A stretch of DNA of 64,000 bases from Bacillus sp. FJAT-27225 (GCF_001685025.1 NZ_MAYU01000001.1:565971-629970), one strand, 5' to 3'. Positions 17,401 through 27,060 are shown, counted from the stretch's first letter. Numbers and translations are program-made. The notes: generated by a model from the letters alone, not told the origin.

Positions 17401-17934
17401 CTAATTCAAGCTTTCAAGATAGGTATACAGGCGGACGAGCGTTTCTGAGGTATAGGCAATCATATCGGGAAGGTCGCTCAGCTGGCTCTCGGTAATTAAT
17501 CTATTAAACTCAACCGTAATGCAATTATGTATACTGTCCTCTTGGCCAAACGGGTCAAATGCAGCTTTCTGGGTAATTTTTCGCTCCGCTCCCCAGACCG
17601 ACTCGATGATTGACTGGATTTCCAGAAAAATCGTTTCGTCGTCTTTGTGCTTCATATCGAATTGCAGCAGAAGCTCACAGCCAGCTTTATTCTTTTGAGT
17701 ATCGCTTGGCAAAAGCTCCGCAGCTAAATTGACCAGCCCTGCCCGAAGTATTACTTCTGCTTCTATCCCGGCAATCCCCACCATATGGAAGCGAACCAGA
17801 AACTCCCTCGATAAAGATGCGAGATCGACAATATCCTTGCGATCGATTATTGCAATCTCCTTGGCAAGATCCATATCGTAAAGTGAACCTTCCAGGATTA
17901 CTTTCATATTATCAAAAGCTGTTGGATCAAACAA
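17401..17934 (-). CDS. Hypothetical soluble protein
   Basis: 177 residues, acidic, with no signal peptide or membrane helix and no motif I recognise. Codon use looks like its neighbours and the frame is clean, so it is probably a real gene. It stands between bsaA and fhs, with a 20-bp repeat array upstream of the fhs terminator. Confidence 0.65.
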   Translation of the reverse strand: MFDPTAFDNMKVILEGSLYDMDLAKEIAIIDRKDIVDLASLSREFLVRFHMVGIAGIEAEVILRAGLVNLAAELLPSDTQKNKAGCELLLQFDMKHKDDETIFLEIQSIIESVWGAERKITQKAAFDPFGQEDSIHNCITVEFNRLITESQLSDLPDMIAYTSETLVRLYTYLESLN

Positions 17935-17990
17935 TTTCTGGCCTCCCTTAACAGTCTATAATAGTAACGAATTCCTCAGTTTCTCGTTTT

Positions 17991-18102
17991 ATTCGTACTT
18001 TTCTGGATTAATGCACACTTTTTCGGGTTTATGCGTAATTTCCCCCATATATGCGCATTTTTCAAAATTTACGCGCACTTTCCGAATTTATGGGCAGTTT
18101 CA
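17991..18102. repeat. 20-bp degenerate tandem array
   Basis: Units begin ATGCNCA-like at 18011, 18031, 18051, 18071 and 18090, with a weaker one at 17991. Each reads ATGCG(C/T)A(C/A)TTT followed by a T-rich half. It fills the gap between fhs and the 177-residue gene. Confidence 0.75.
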
Positions 18103-18118
18103 AGTTCATGCTAAAAAA

Positions 18119-18140
18119 GAGGCTCTGTTAAAAGAGCCTC
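18119..18140 (-). terminator. fhs terminator
   Basis: GAGGCTCT/AGAGCCTC stem followed by six T on the minus strand. Confidence 0.85.
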
Positions 18141-18162
18141 CCTTGATTGTTTCTCCTTATGA

Positions 18163-19848
18163 CTAAAAAAGCCCTACCGCATTCCCGTTTGCATCAACAT
18201 CCATATTCATTGCAGCCGGCTTTTTCGGCAGGCCAGGCATTGTCATGACATCTCCGGTCAGTGCAACTAAAAATCCAGCGCCAATAGAAGGCTTGAATTC
18301 CCGGACCGTTACAGTAAATCCGGTTGGGCTGCCAAGCAGAGAAGGATTGTCTGAAAGTGAATACTGGGTTTTTGCCATACAAATTGGCAAGTTGGTCCAG
18401 CCTAGCCTGTCAAAGTCGACAAGCTGCTTTTTCGCCTTAGCTGAGAATTCCACATCAAGCCCTCCGTACACCTTTTGGACAATCGTCCGTACCTTCACAT
18501 CGATTGGATCGGCAAGGTCATAAAGAGGCTGGAATGTATTTGGTGTTTCCTCGATCGCCTTCAAAACTTTTTCGGCAAGCTCGATTCCGCCCTCGCCGCC
18601 CTTTTCCCATACCTCTGTCAAGGCAACTTCAATGTTCTCTGATTCACACCAATCAATCAGCGTCTTAATTTCTTCTGGTGAATCAGTAACAAACCGGTTA
18701 ACAGCAACAACAGCCGGTAATCCAAACGCCTTGATCGTTTCAATATGTTTTTTAAGATTGGCAAAGCCAAGTGTCAAAGCCGGAATATTCTCAGCTGAAA
18801 GCTCCTGTTTTGGCACCCCGCCATGCATTTTCAGTGCCCTGATTGTTGCGACAATAACGACGGCCTCTGGCTTGATCTGGGCACTGCGTGATTTAATATG
18901 CAAAAACTTCTCAGCACCGAGATCGGCTCCGAAACCTGCTTCCGTTACTACATAATCGGCCAATTTGGCAGCTGCAGTCGTTGCGATAACAGAATTACAG
19001 CCGTGTGCAATATTGGCGAACGGGCCGCCGTGCACCATTGCAGGTGTATGCTCAATTGTTTGGACAATATTTGGTTTTACGGCTTCCTTGAGGAGCAGTG
19101 TAAGTGCGCCCTCAACACCAAGGTCGCCCGCTGTTACAGGCTCCTTCTGATCATTGTAGGCAACGACCATTCGGGCCAGCCGTCGTTTTAAATCTTCCAG
19201 ATCGGTGGCAAGGCAAAGAACCGCCATTATTTCCGAAGCGACCGTTATATCAAATCCATCTTCACGGGGAACACCCTGAATAGGGCCCCCCAGGCCGATC
19301 ACGACCTTCCTTAGTGCACGGTCGTTAAGGTCAACTGCCCGCTTCCAGACAATCCGCCTCGAATCAATGCGCAGCTCATTTCCTTGCTGCAGATGGTTAT
19401 CGATCAATGCTGCCAATGCATTGTTGGCAGTTGTAATCGCGTGCAGGTCTCCCGTGAAATGAAGGTTAATATCCTCCATAGGAAGAACCTGTGAGTAACC
19501 TCCGCCAGCAGCGCCCCCTTTAATCCCCATAGTTGGGCCAAGCGAAGGCTCGCGCATTGCAATCATCGCTTTTTTTCCTATCCTGTTAAATGCATCACCA
19601 AGGCCAACAGTAACAGTCGACTTCCCTTCCCCGGCAGGAGTAGGATTAATCGCAGTTACAAGAATAATCTTACCGCTAGGCCTCGTTTGTAATTTCTTTA
19701 GTGTGTCAGTTGAGAGCTTTGCTTTGTACTTTCCATACAGCTCCAAATCGTCTTCAGCCAGTCCGACCGTAGCAGCGATCTCAGTGATTGGCTTCATTTT
19801 TGCTTCCTGTGCAATTTCAATGTCGGACTTGTGCTTGATTTTTTCCAA
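18163..19848 (-). CDS. fhs: Formate-tetrahydrofolate ligase
   Basis: About 561 residues. The P-loop [16 protein letters not shown] and the family stretches [18 protein letters not shown] and [20 protein letters not shown] are intact. It makes 10-formyl-tetrahydrofolate from formate and ATP, feeding purine and formylmethionine synthesis. GGGGGAT six bases before an in-frame TTG at 19848 supports that start over the ATG at 19863, which overlaps the SD. Confidence 0.95.
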   Translation of the reverse strand: MEKIKHKSDIEIAQEAKMKPITEIAATVGLAEDDLELYGKYKAKLSTDTLKKLQTRPSGKIILVTAINPTPAGEGKSTVTVGLGDAFNRIGKKAMIAMREPSLGPTMGIKGGAAGGGYSQVLPMEDINLHFTGDLHAITTANNALAALIDNHLQQGNELRIDSRRIVWKRAVDLNDRALRKVVIGLGGPIQGVPREDGFDITVASEIMAVLCLATDLEDLKRRLARMVVAYNDQKEPVTAGDLGVEGALTLLLKEAVKPNIVQTIEHTPAMVHGGPFANIAHGCNSVIATTAAAKLADYVVTEAGFGADLGAEKFLHIKSRSAQIKPEAVVIVATIRALKMHGGVPKQELSAENIPALTLGFANLKKHIETIKAFGLPAVVAVNRFVTDSPEEIKTLIDWCESENIEVALTEVWEKGGEGGIELAEKVLKAIEETPNTFQPLYDLADPIDVKVRTIVQKVYGGLDVEFSAKAKKQLVDFDRLGWTNLPICMAKTQYSLSDNPSLLGSPTGFTVTVREFKPSIGAGFLVALTGDVMTMPGLPKKPAAMNMDVDANGNAVGLF

Positions 19849-20001
19849 AAGTATCCCCCGCATCCATGACTGAATTTAGTGTAAACTTTTCCTGCATGTT
19901 CTATTGTAACAAATCCTTTTACTCCTGTGAGTGACTTTTATCAGTTCCATAAAAAATAAAGGCAGGTGCATATAGATTCCTTCAGCACTTGCCAAATTAT
20001 G

Positions 20002-22221
20002 TTATGAATTTGAGGTTTTCTTTTGTTTCGTTGTACTCCTCGGCGCAGCTTTTCTTGCCGGCTTTTCGGGAAACTCCATTTTCCATGAATAATAGCCCTT
20101 TTCCTCGTCCTTTTCGTAACGGAGGATGGCGTCAAATTTTGTGCCTTTCTTGCTCGTCAGCCCTTTGACGTTAGCATAACCATTTTTCAAAATGCTTTTT
20201 ACCATCGTTACAGTGGGATTCTTTTTTAAAGCCGCAAGGAATTTGTCATTCTTCCAGACAGTGAATTTGCAGCCGCTCTTCCAGTTGCTGCAGCCGAATC
20301 CCTTCTGCCCTTCAATAATGCTCCCCTTGCCGCATTCCGGGCACTTGCCAAGGACTTCCTTCGTTTTTCGCTCCCTCTTTACTTCTTGAAGGATTTTCGT
20401 CTCGCCCTCTTTGATTTTTTCAACTGATTCAGATGTGAATCCGAAAATTATTTGTAAAAATTCATCCTTCGCGACCCTGCGCTTTTCAATATCAGAAAGC
20501 GTCTTTTCAAGCCTGCCAGTAAATTCGAGGTCAAACAGCTCGTGGATCGGGAACGTCTCAACAAGCCTCCTGCCGAGCTCCGTACAGATTAAATTCTTGT
20601 TCTGCGCCTCGATATAGCCAATATCCTTCAGCTTCTTAATTGTCTCGGCCCTTGTTGCCGGTGTCCCGATACTGTAGCCTGCCAATATTGCTTCCATCAT
20701 TTCCGTACTATCTTCTTCCTCATGGCCCTTCCCGCATGTCTCCATGACCCGGAGCAGCGTTTTCTCGGTATGGTGCTTAGGCGGCTTTGTCTGGTGCGTG
20801 GTCAAATCGGTCCCGGCAACGGTGACTTGCTCCCCGGTCTCAATATTCGGCAGAAGCGTCTCTTTCGACTCGATTTTTTCAATCTTTTTCCAGCCCTCGA
20901 CAAGCTCAATCCGGCCTTTTGATAAAAATACGCCGGCCAGAGCCGCACCCGGAACTTCCGTCGTAATTTTCGTTTCCTCATATTCGGCAGCCGGCATGAA
21001 TTGCATAATAAACCGATTCTTGATTGCATTGTAAACAATCGCCTCATCAGAGGTGAGCGATTTCGGAAGCATATACGTCGGCATGATTGCACTATGGCTT
21101 TCAACCCTTGATGAGTCGAAGACACGCTTCGATTTTTTAAAAACGACTTCATCCCGATAAGGCAAGTCTTTCTTTAAGTTGTCCAGCACCTTGGCAGCCT
21201 TGCCCGCGAGTGATTCTTCAAGCACCGAGCTCGCAGTCCTCGGGTACGTAATGAATTTCTTTTCATAGAGCGATTGGGCAACTTTCAGGACTTTATCGGC
21301 AGTCCAGCCCTTGTACTTACTCGTAATATAGCCCTGGAGGTTGGAAAGATTAAACAAGAACGGAGGAAGCTCCTGCTTTTTCTCGACCTTCTTATCTGTC
21401 ACAACGCCCTCGTGCCCTGCCAGCGCCGCCACCACTGCCTCAAGTTGGGCTTTGTCCTTGAATTTGTCTTCGTCTTTTTCATTGTAGGTGCCTTCATACT
21501 CTTCATTCTTTGAAGTTTTGAAGAGTGCTGTCAGCTTAAAATAGGTCTCCGGGACGAACCGTTCGATCTCCAAATCCCTGTCATAAATAATTTTCAATGT
21601 TGGCAGCAATACCCGCCCGATATTGAGAGCCTTCCCTGAACCTTTCTGGTACTTTAGCGTCGCCGCAGACGTCAAGTTAATGCCAATTGTCCAATCCGCC
21701 CACTGGCGGCTGACTCCGGCATCCTGCAGCGGCCGTAAATCCGTATTCAGCCGAAGGGAAGCGAGCCCGTTCAAAACTTCCTGAGGTGTCCATTCATTCA
21801 GGAGCAGCCGATATACGGGCTTTTTCGTTTTGCTATTGTAAATGATACTGTCTCCAATCAACTGCCCTTCACGGTCATAGTCGCATGCCGAAACAATCCC
21901 ATCGACATCGGCCCTCTTGATGAGACTGTGAATAATCTTCAGCTGCTTTTTTGCACCAAGGTCTTCTTTGTCACGGTTTCTAGGATCGCTTTTCACCTTA
22001 TATTTAAACTGTTCGGGAATGAACGGAAAGTTGTCCATTTTCCACTTCGCCATCTTTGTGTCATAATCCTTCGCATCCCAGAGCTGAAGAAGATGCCCGA
22101 ACGCCCATGTAATAATATAGTCGTCCCCTTCATAAAAACCGTCCTGCTTCCCTTTGATTTTCAGGGCATCGGCAATGTTTTTTGCAACCGACGGCTTTTC
22201 GGAGATAATTACTTTTTTCAC
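20002..22221 (-). CDS. topB: DNA topoisomerase III
   Basis: A 739-residue type IA topoisomerase. The Toprim domain is at the N-terminus (EKPSVAKNIADAL; CDYDREGQLIGDS). The catalytic tyrosine is in FITYPRTASSVL (about residue 310). There is one C-terminal zinc-binding segment CPECG...CSNWKSGC (about 640-665). It relaxes and decatenates DNA through single-strand passage. Length and layout match B. subtilis TopB. Confidence 0.96.
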   Translation of the reverse strand: MKKVIISEKPSVAKNIADALKIKGKQDGFYEGDDYIITWAFGHLLQLWDAKDYDTKMAKWKMDNFPFIPEQFKYKVKSDPRNRDKEDLGAKKQLKIIHSLIKRADVDGIVSACDYDREGQLIGDSIIYNSKTKKPVYRLLLNEWTPQEVLNGLASLRLNTDLRPLQDAGVSRQWADWTIGINLTSAATLKYQKGSGKALNIGRVLLPTLKIIYDRDLEIERFVPETYFKLTALFKTSKNEEYEGTYNEKDEDKFKDKAQLEAVVAALAGHEGVVTDKKVEKKQELPPFLFNLSNLQGYITSKYKGWTADKVLKVAQSLYEKKFITYPRTASSVLEESLAGKAAKVLDNLKKDLPYRDEVVFKKSKRVFDSSRVESHSAIMPTYMLPKSLTSDEAIVYNAIKNRFIMQFMPAAEYEETKITTEVPGAALAGVFLSKGRIELVEGWKKIEKIESKETLLPNIETGEQVTVAGTDLTTHQTKPPKHHTEKTLLRVMETCGKGHEEEDSTEMMEAILAGYSIGTPATRAETIKKLKDIGYIEAQNKNLICTELGRRLVETFPIHELFDLEFTGRLEKTLSDIEKRRVAKDEFLQIIFGFTSESVEKIKEGETKILQEVKRERKTKEVLGKCPECGKGSIIEGQKGFGCSNWKSGCKFTVWKNDKFLAALKKNPTVTMVKSILKNGYANVKGLTSKKGTKFDAILRYEKDEEKGYYSWKMEFPEKPARKAAPRSTTKQKKTSNS

Positions 22222-22304
22222 GTTTTACCCACCATTCCATCTAAACAAGATACCTCCATTTTAGCCTAAAACTGCTGTTTTTTGGTGAAAGGCGTTATTT
22301 TTTC

Positions 22305-22327
22305 AAAAAAAAAAGACGCCTTCCGGC
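22305..22327 (-). terminator. Terminator of the 88-residue protein gene
   Basis: Short GACGCC/GGCG hairpin followed by a run of about ten T/A-only bases on the minus strand. Confidence 0.6.
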
Positions 22328-22334
22328 GATTGGG

Positions 22335-22601
22335 CTAGTCCTCACCATAAGTGAACCATCTGTCCTTTGGTATCACTGCTGTCACCGTTAAAACGAGGGA
22401 TGGCACCCGCTCCACATCTATAGCCACCGCTCCAAGATTTTTCAAGAAAAGCAGCGCATTTCCTGTTGAGGCAAGTTCACTCACATCTGGCTGGCCAGCT
22501 GTAATCGCCTTGCAAATTTCCTCCTTCACAGGCAATGACAAGTTCAACTTCGGCAAAAATCTTAAAATTAGTTCCTCATTCCTTTTGGCGATCCGATACA
22601 T
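22335..22601 (-). CDS. Hypothetical small protein
   Basis: 88 residues. The N-terminal half is helical and basic (MYRIAKRNEELILRFLPKLN) and the C-terminal half is a beta-rich hydrophobic stretch. No family is recognised. It has a terminator and lies divergent from cspD, sharing a 250-base intergenic region. Confidence 0.55.
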   Translation of the reverse strand: MYRIAKRNEELILRFLPKLNLSLPVKEEICKAITAGQPDVSELASTGNALLFLKNLGAVAIDVERVPSLVLTVTAVIPKDRWFTYGED

Positions 22602-22709
22602 ATTCTCAACCTCCGTTAGTAGAAGGTATGGCTAAAATTCCGCAATTATGAAGATTATTTGTAAACTTGGGAAAATTGGACAAACTTCCAACAAAAGCGC
22701 TTTCATTCC

Positions 22710-22738
22710 TTGACTGACCAGATTTTATGGGGTATAGT
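22710..22738 (+). promoter_or_regulatory. cspD promoter and leader
   Basis: TTGACT, a 17-base spacer and TATAGT. Transcription would begin near 22745, giving a 5' leader of about 105 bases before cspD. Long leaders of this type regulate cold-shock genes by temperature-dependent folding. Confidence 0.8.
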
Positions 22739-22850
22739 AATAGCATCATGGTTCAGACTAAATCAGGACAACCCTGCTTCATCTGCTTCATGATAATATT
22801 CAACTTGGGCATCACAGGTGCCTCGAAGGTTTTAGGAGGAAAAGGTTAAT

Positions 22851-23051
22851 ATGCAAAACGGTAAAGTTAAATGGTTCAACAACGAAAAAGGCTACGGATT
22901 CATTGAAGTCGAAGGCGGCGAGGACGTATTCGTTCATTTTTCAGCAATTCAGGGCGACGGCTTCAAATCCCTTGAAGAAGGACAGGAAGTTTCTTTTGAA
23001 ATCGTCGAAGGAAACCGTGGTCCACAGGCTGCAAACGTAGTAAAACTATAA
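22851..23051 (+). CDS. cspD: Cold shock protein CspD
   Basis: A 66-residue OB-fold protein with the RNP motifs KGYGFIEV and VFVHFSAI. Csp proteins bind single-stranded RNA/DNA and keep transcripts unfolded. The SD is AGGAGG. The neighbouring ypeQ/ypeP genes identify it as the counterpart of B. subtilis cspD. Confidence 0.95.
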   Translation: MQNGKVKWFNNEKGYGFIEVEGGEDVFVHFSAIQGDGFKSLEEGQEVSFEIVEGNRGPQAANVVKL

Positions 23052-23075
23052 TTGCGTTTACAAAGTCGATGTTTC

Positions 23076-23100
23076 AGGCTGGCAGATGCCAGCCTTTTTG
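23076..23100 (+). terminator. cspD terminator
   Basis: AGGCTGGC/GCCAGCCT hairpin followed by TTTTTG. Confidence 0.9.
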
Positions 23101-23170
23101 TATGCCATTGGCGAGTTCTTGTTTATCATGTGGGTGAAGAGTTACACGCGATACATTTTTTTGCTGCATC

Positions 23171-23368
23171 CTATTTCCCGGACAGCTGGCTTCCAAGCGA
23201 CTTTAGCTGTGCACCCACCGTGCACTGGCTGATGCAAAACTTGTGCGACTTCCGTCTCCCGGCATCATTCATGTTCTGTTTTTGTAAAAAACAGCCGTCA
23301 CAATAGCCCGCCAAAAGAGCGTTAATTTCATTGAATATCAGTTTCCTGTCGATTGTCCTTTTTTCCAT
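23171..23368 (-). CDS. ypeQ: YpeQ-like zinc-finger protein
   Basis: 65 residues with CDGC (about 23-26) and later C..SQC cysteines forming a small zinc site, matching YpeQ in B. subtilis, where it also lies between cspD and ypeP. Its role is unknown. It starts ten bases after the ypeP stop and is probably cotranscribed. Confidence 0.8.
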   Translation of the reverse strand: MEKRTIDRKLIFNEINALLAGYCDGCFLQKQNMNDAGRRKSHKFCISQCTVGAQLKSLGSQLSGK

Positions 23369-23378
23369 CCCCTACCTC

Positions 23379-24035
23379 CTACAGCAATTGTGTTTTTGCC
23401 ATGATCTTTTTGCCATCCAGCGCCTGGCTTGCAAGCTTATCTGCTTCCTTGTTTTCATTCCTGGATAGTACTTTATACGAAGGCTTAATCTTTAAGTCCT
23501 CCAACTTTTTCTCAATCCGGTCCAGCCATTTATTCAGTACTTCCTCATAACACGGCCATTCGCCTTCGAGCTGTTTCAGTACGCCCTGGGAATCCCCCCG
23601 GAATTCGCAAGGCATGCTGCTAATTCCGTATTCCTCCAGAAGCGACAGCGCAAAGTACATTGAAGCGTATTCTGCTTCATTGTTGGTTTCCATTTCTGCA
23701 ATTTTCTCATTGGCCCGAACCCGGTACTTTTTCTTGCCCTGTTTAAAAAAGACAACCGCTCCAAGGCCCGCCTCATACGTTTCCTTTTGGAAGCCCCCAT
23801 CAAAATAGACAATCACGTCGTGTGGATCCTCTTCGGTTTCTTCAAGAAGCTTCCGCATTTCTTTAAGCGTCCAGCTAGTGCCCAGTTCGTCTTCAAAGGA
23901 AATGTCCACTGCCTTTCCAGTCCGCTCAAGTTCTTCTCCGACTGAAAGCGCTGCTTCCCCCTCCAGCCAGTCAGAGCTGAAATGGACATTGTCGCTGCCT
24001 TTCATTTTAAAATCCCATTCTAACCTATATTTCAT
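23379..24035 (-). CDS. ypeP: YpeP, RNase H-like domain protein
   Basis: 218 residues: an N-terminal ~70-residue domain of unknown role, then an RNase HI fold. The four acidic residues are visible in VYFDGG, NNEAEY, RGDSQG and KEADKLA, so catalysis is plausible. Family members are annotated as reverse-transcriptase-like or RNase H-like. It is divergent from the second RNase H-like gene at 24367. Confidence 0.88.
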   Translation of the reverse strand: MKYRLEWDFKMKGSDNVHFSSDWLEGEAALSVGEELERTGKAVDISFEDELGTSWTLKEMRKLLEETEEDPHDVIVYFDGGFQKETYEAGLGAVVFFKQGKKKYRVRANEKIAEMETNNEAEYASMYFALSLLEEYGISSMPCEFRGDSQGVLKQLEGEWPCYEEVLNKWLDRIEKKLEDLKIKPSYKVLSRNENKEADKLASQALDGKKIMAKTQLL

Positions 24036-24133
24036 GATAGTGCCTCCGGTTTTTTTGTAATGCTTTTATTTTTGCCTATTCCTTAAAAATATGGCGCTGT
24101 TACGAAAAAATGTATTGATCTTTTTCAGAACCC

Positions 24134-24250
24134 TATTGGTATCATTTTGCTTTAAATTCCAATAAAAGTGTCGTCAATAGCTTGTGTTGGCATCGTTTCA
24201 CTCCAAAAACATGCCTGAAATGTCATCAATAACATTTATTGGCAAGGTTT
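24134..24250. repeat. 52-bp degenerate tandem array (locus B)
   Basis: ATTGG/GTTGG anchors at 24134, 24186 and 24238 are exactly 52 apart, and units carry an ATTGG...CCAAT-type dyad. The array fills the gap between the two RNase H-like genes; no gene is seen there. Confidence 0.65.
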
Positions 24251-24366
24251 ACATGGCTAGTAATATTACGTTTATACACAAACAAAGACGACTAAACCAA
24301 TTTACAGTAATATTATTAGCCCCTTTATGATAAAATCACTTTAGCACATTAATGGGGGAATCGAGA

Positions 24367-24777
24367 TTGATAGAAGTATACATCGATGGAGCCAGTGCCG
24401 GCAATCCCGGACCTAGCGGAGCTGGAATTTTTATAAAAGGGCATGGCGGAGCCGATACATATTCACTTCCGCTTGGAACTTTGTCCAATCATGAAGCGGA
24501 ATACCATGCGTTTATTAAAGCGCTGGAAATCTGTCTTCAAAAAGGATATAGGACAGTTTCGTTCCGTACTGATTCCGAGCTTGTCAATCGGGCAGTTGAA
24601 AAGGAATTCGCTAAAAATAAGGCATACGCTCCATTACTCGAGCGCGCCCTCGAGCTGAGCCGCCAATTTGACCTGTTCTTTATGAAATGGATCCCGAGCA
24701 GCGAAAACAAAACAGCCGATGAACTGGCAAGGCAGGCAATTAGGAAGAACAGCCCGGTCAATGGGGAGGAATCGTGA
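24367..24777 (+). CDS. ypdQ: Type I RNase H family protein (YpdQ-like)
   Basis: 136 residues. The active-site set D-E-D-D is present in VYIDGASAGNPGP, NHEAEY, FRTDSEL and KTADELA. It would cleave RNA in RNA:DNA hybrids; B. subtilis YpdQ itself was reported with little activity, so function is not assured. GGGGGA six bases before a TTG at 24367 marks the start; the ATG fifteen bases earlier overlaps the SD. Its stop overlaps the next start (TGATG). Confidence 0.88.
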   Translation: MIEVYIDGASAGNPGPSGAGIFIKGHGGADTYSLPLGTLSNHEAEYHAFIKALEICLQKGYRTVSFRTDSELVNRAVEKEFAKNKAYAPLLERALELSRQFDLFFMKWIPSSENKTADELARQAIRKNSPVNGEES

Positions 24778-25718
24778 TGAACAAACAACTCCTTGCTGAC
24801 GGTGTTTTAATGCTCGTTGCGTTTATTTGGGGAACCACCTTTGTTCTCGTCCAAAATGCAATTAGTTTTCTCGAACCTTTTTCTTTTAACGGAATCCGTT
24901 TCCTTGCAGCAGCTTTTGTATTAGGGGTTTGGCTAATTCTGTTTGAACGCCACCAGCTTAAGCAGCTGAACAAAACGATACTCGCTGCAGGATTTTTACT
25001 GGGTATCTTCTTGTTTATTGGCTATGCCGCGCAAACTGCAGGACTTTTGTACACAACCTCGTCAAAGGCTGGATTCATAACCGGGCTGAGCGTTGTGCTG
25101 GTCCCATTGTTTTCGTTTCTTTTAATGAAGCAGAAGCCAAGCCGGAATGCCGTCCTTGGTGTCATTATAGCCACAATTGGCCTGTTCATGCTTACAATGG
25201 GCGGGGTTTCCGGACTGAATAAAGGCGATGCTCTTGTGTTCATTTGCGCAATCGGATTTGCACTGCAGATTATTCTTACCGGAAAGTACAGCAAAAGCTT
25301 CCCTTCTCTTTTGTTGACAGTCATCCAAATAGCAACAGTTGGCATTCTTTCATCTCTTGCTGCTTTCCTTTTTGAAGACTGGGGAAATGCTTTTAACCCA
25401 GACATACTGCTTTCCACCGAAGTCATGCTTGCCCTTGTTATCTGCGCTTTATTCGCGACTGCTTTTGCTTTCCTTGTACAGACTGCCTTCCAAAAACATA
25501 CTTCGCCGACCAGGGTTGCACTGATTTTTGCGATGGAGCCGGTATTTGCCGCAGGAGCAGGCTATTTTTGGGCCAATGAAACGCTGACTGTTTCTGCATT
25601 TATCGGTTGTGCACTGATCTTTGCGGGAATGATTTGCTCTGAGCTGCCATCCAGATCATCTGCCAAACTTCAGCCTCAAACAGGCTTGGATTATAGGACA
25701 GAAGAGCCGGGCGCGTAA
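24777..25718 (+). CDS. EamA (DMT) family transporter
   Basis: 313 residues with ten predicted membrane helices in two EamA halves (WGTTFVLVQNA in the first; TRVALIFAMEPVFAAGAGYF in the second). The family exports amino acids and other metabolites; the substrate cannot be read. GGGGAGGA lies six bases before the ATG. It is translationally coupled to the RNase H-like gene. Confidence 0.88.
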   Translation: MNKQLLADGVLMLVAFIWGTTFVLVQNAISFLEPFSFNGIRFLAAAFVLGVWLILFERHQLKQLNKTILAAGFLLGIFLFIGYAAQTAGLLYTTSSKAGFITGLSVVLVPLFSFLLMKQKPSRNAVLGVIIATIGLFMLTMGGVSGLNKGDALVFICAIGFALQIILTGKYSKSFPSLLLTVIQIATVGILSSLAAFLFEDWGNAFNPDILLSTEVMLALVICALFATAFAFLVQTAFQKHTSPTRVALIFAMEPVFAAGAGYFWANETLTVSAFIGCALIFAGMICSELPSRSSAKLQPQTGLDYRTEEPGA

Positions 25719-25736
25719 TTGCGTCCGGCTCTTTTT
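25704..25736 (+). terminator. EamA gene terminator
   Basis: GAGCCGG/CCGGCTC stem with TTTTT; the stop codon lies in the loop region. Confidence 0.85.
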
Positions 25737-25754
25737 CGGGTATTAAGTTGGGCA

Positions 25755-26036
25755 TTAGATCGCCAAAAGCTGCCTGTCCTTTACAAATTTAAGCGCTCCT
25801 CTTCGGGTTCTCACATTATTGGCAACAAGTGTTTCCAGAAGCGACACATAGAAGCTTCCCTCAAAACTGAACTGCGCCTTCAGCGTAATTTCAACAGCTG
25901 CAATAGCCACTTCATCACTCGCATTGGTATACAATTTGCCAAAGTATATAAATCCGATTGCATCTTCCTGAAGCTGGAAGCCTTTCCCCTGCAAATGCTG
26001 CAGATAACTATCAAGCGTCTGCACCTTTACACCCAA
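25755..26036 (-). CDS. Hypothetical small protein (possibly DUF6123)
   Basis: 93 residues, soluble. GFQLQEDAIGFIYFGKLYTNASDE and the following helix AIAAVEITLKAQFSFEGSFYVSLL resemble, from memory, Bacillus proteins filed under DUF6123; that assignment is tentative. It ends against the EamA terminator and follows the DUF212 gene on the same strand. Confidence 0.6.
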   Translation of the reverse strand: MGVKVQTLDSYLQHLQGKGFQLQEDAIGFIYFGKLYTNASDEVAIAAVEITLKAQFSFEGSFYVSLLETLVANNVRTRRGALKFVKDRQLLAI

Positions 26037-26061
26037 TCCTTCCTGTCATTACAAGAACTTC

Positions 26062-26559
26062 TTACTTATAGTGTAAAGTAAAATCAGACATTTTTCTATC
26101 GTTTTTTGTCAAAACATGTCCGATGTACCCCATCAGGATTCCCAGAGCAGCACCGCCCAGAACTTCTCCCGGCTTGTGTCCAAGCATTTCCTTCAGCTTC
26201 TGCGGGGTTTTTTCTTCAAATTCGACCGTCGCTTCATCATCATGAATTTTATCAACAAGCTCCCCGAGCGAGTTCACCTTCAAGGTCAGCTCCCCGGTTT
26301 GTCTCCTGATACCCTGGGCATCGTACATAACGATCAATCCGTAGACAAGCGATAGAGCAAAATCGACGGTTGGGACCCCCCGTTTTAGCGCGATGAAAGT
26401 AGTCAAGGATGAGACTCCAGCAGAGTGGGAACTAGGCATCCCGCCTGTCTGGAAAAATAATTCCGGCCGCCATTCTTTCGTTTTTGCATAGTGAATTGGT
26501 ATTTTCAACCCCTGTGCCATCCCAATGCTCAACAGGGATACAATTACGCCTTTGTTCAT
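26062..26559 (-). CDS. Divergent PAP2 family membrane protein (DUF212, YuiD-like)
   Basis: 165 residues with several membrane helices and the DUF212 signature TGGMPSSHSAGVSSL, a PAP2-like phosphate-binding motif, followed by MYDAQGIRRQTGE. A phosphatase acting on lipid phosphates is possible, but the family is uncharacterised. AGGTGA-like purines precede the ATG. Confidence 0.88.
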   Translation of the reverse strand: MNKGVIVSLLSIGMAQGLKIPIHYAKTKEWRPELFFQTGGMPSSHSAGVSSLTTFIALKRGVPTVDFALSLVYGLIVMYDAQGIRRQTGELTLKVNSLGELVDKIHDDEATVEFEEKTPQKLKEMLGHKPGEVLGGAALGILMGYIGHVLTKNDRKMSDFTLHYK

Positions 26560-26592
26560 TTCACTTCACCTCTCTGCTTGTTTGCAATCATG

Positions 26593-26843
26593 TTTATCCC
26601 AGAATAACGCGCTATAAACCCCCACCTCTTGCCTAGAGGAAAGTCAGAAATAGATTAAGCGGGGGACAACAGCTGCATTAGCCAGTAATACTATCCGCTG
26701 CGCCATTATGCGGCTTAATTGAACCAATCGGACTCCTAGCCGCTTAGCCGCCGCACTCTTTGGCGAATTAGCAGCAATAGAACGGGACTAATAATCAGTG
26801 AGGGATAAGGAAAAAACCCCCACCAATTGAAGTTTCACTTTAT
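26593..26843 (+). mobile_element. Degenerate right-end relic of an IS200/IS605-like (tnpB) element, copy 1
   Basis: Ordered blocks match, in the same order, the minus strand of 44889..45048: TTTATCCC, TAACG.GCT.TAA.CCCC, GGGGGA.AACAGC, ACTAA.AATCAGTG and ATTGAAGTTTC.CTTTAT. About 80 extra bases separate the blocks here. The GGGGAT.A hairpins and terminal motif resemble IS605-family right ends that also encode the TnpB guide RNA. No transposase gene is present. This explains the gap between the DUF212 gene and sspL. Confidence 0.5.
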
Positions 26844-26883
26844 TATTCCCCGCGGAGATACTAAGAAAACAGGAGGTGACAAA

Positions 26884-27021
26884 ATGAGCAAGAATAACTC
26901 TAACCGCGGGACTAAAGCCCCAGGCGTAAATCCACAGGGCTTTGGCCAGGATGCGGACTTTACGCCAGCGCCAAAAAGCCAATTGGAAAACAACGCTAAG
27001 AAAAGCAATACAAAGCGGTAA
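26884..27021 (+). CDS. sspL: Small acid-soluble spore protein L
   Basis: A 45-residue protein with the SspL pattern GVNPQG in the middle and the closing ELE.NAKKSNTKR-type end (here QLENNAKKSNTKR). Minor SASPs are made in the forespore. An optimal AGGAGGTGA is placed before the ATG, and a terminator follows. It supports a spore-forming host. The position next to ypcP agrees with B. subtilis. Confidence 0.92.
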   Translation: MSKNNSNRGTKAPGVNPQGFGQDADFTPAPKSQLENNAKKSNTKR

Positions 27022-27034
27022 GGCTCATGAAAAA

Positions 27035-27060
27035 AGGAGCCCGTGGATAGGGCTCCTTTC
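27035..27060 (+). terminator. sspL terminator
   Basis: AGGAGCCC/GGGCTCCT hairpin followed by TTC. Confidence 0.7.

Noticed and set aside
26829-26863. Sigma-G promoter for sspL
   Set aside because: A GATACTA -10-like box is present, but no -35 element lies at the right distance.
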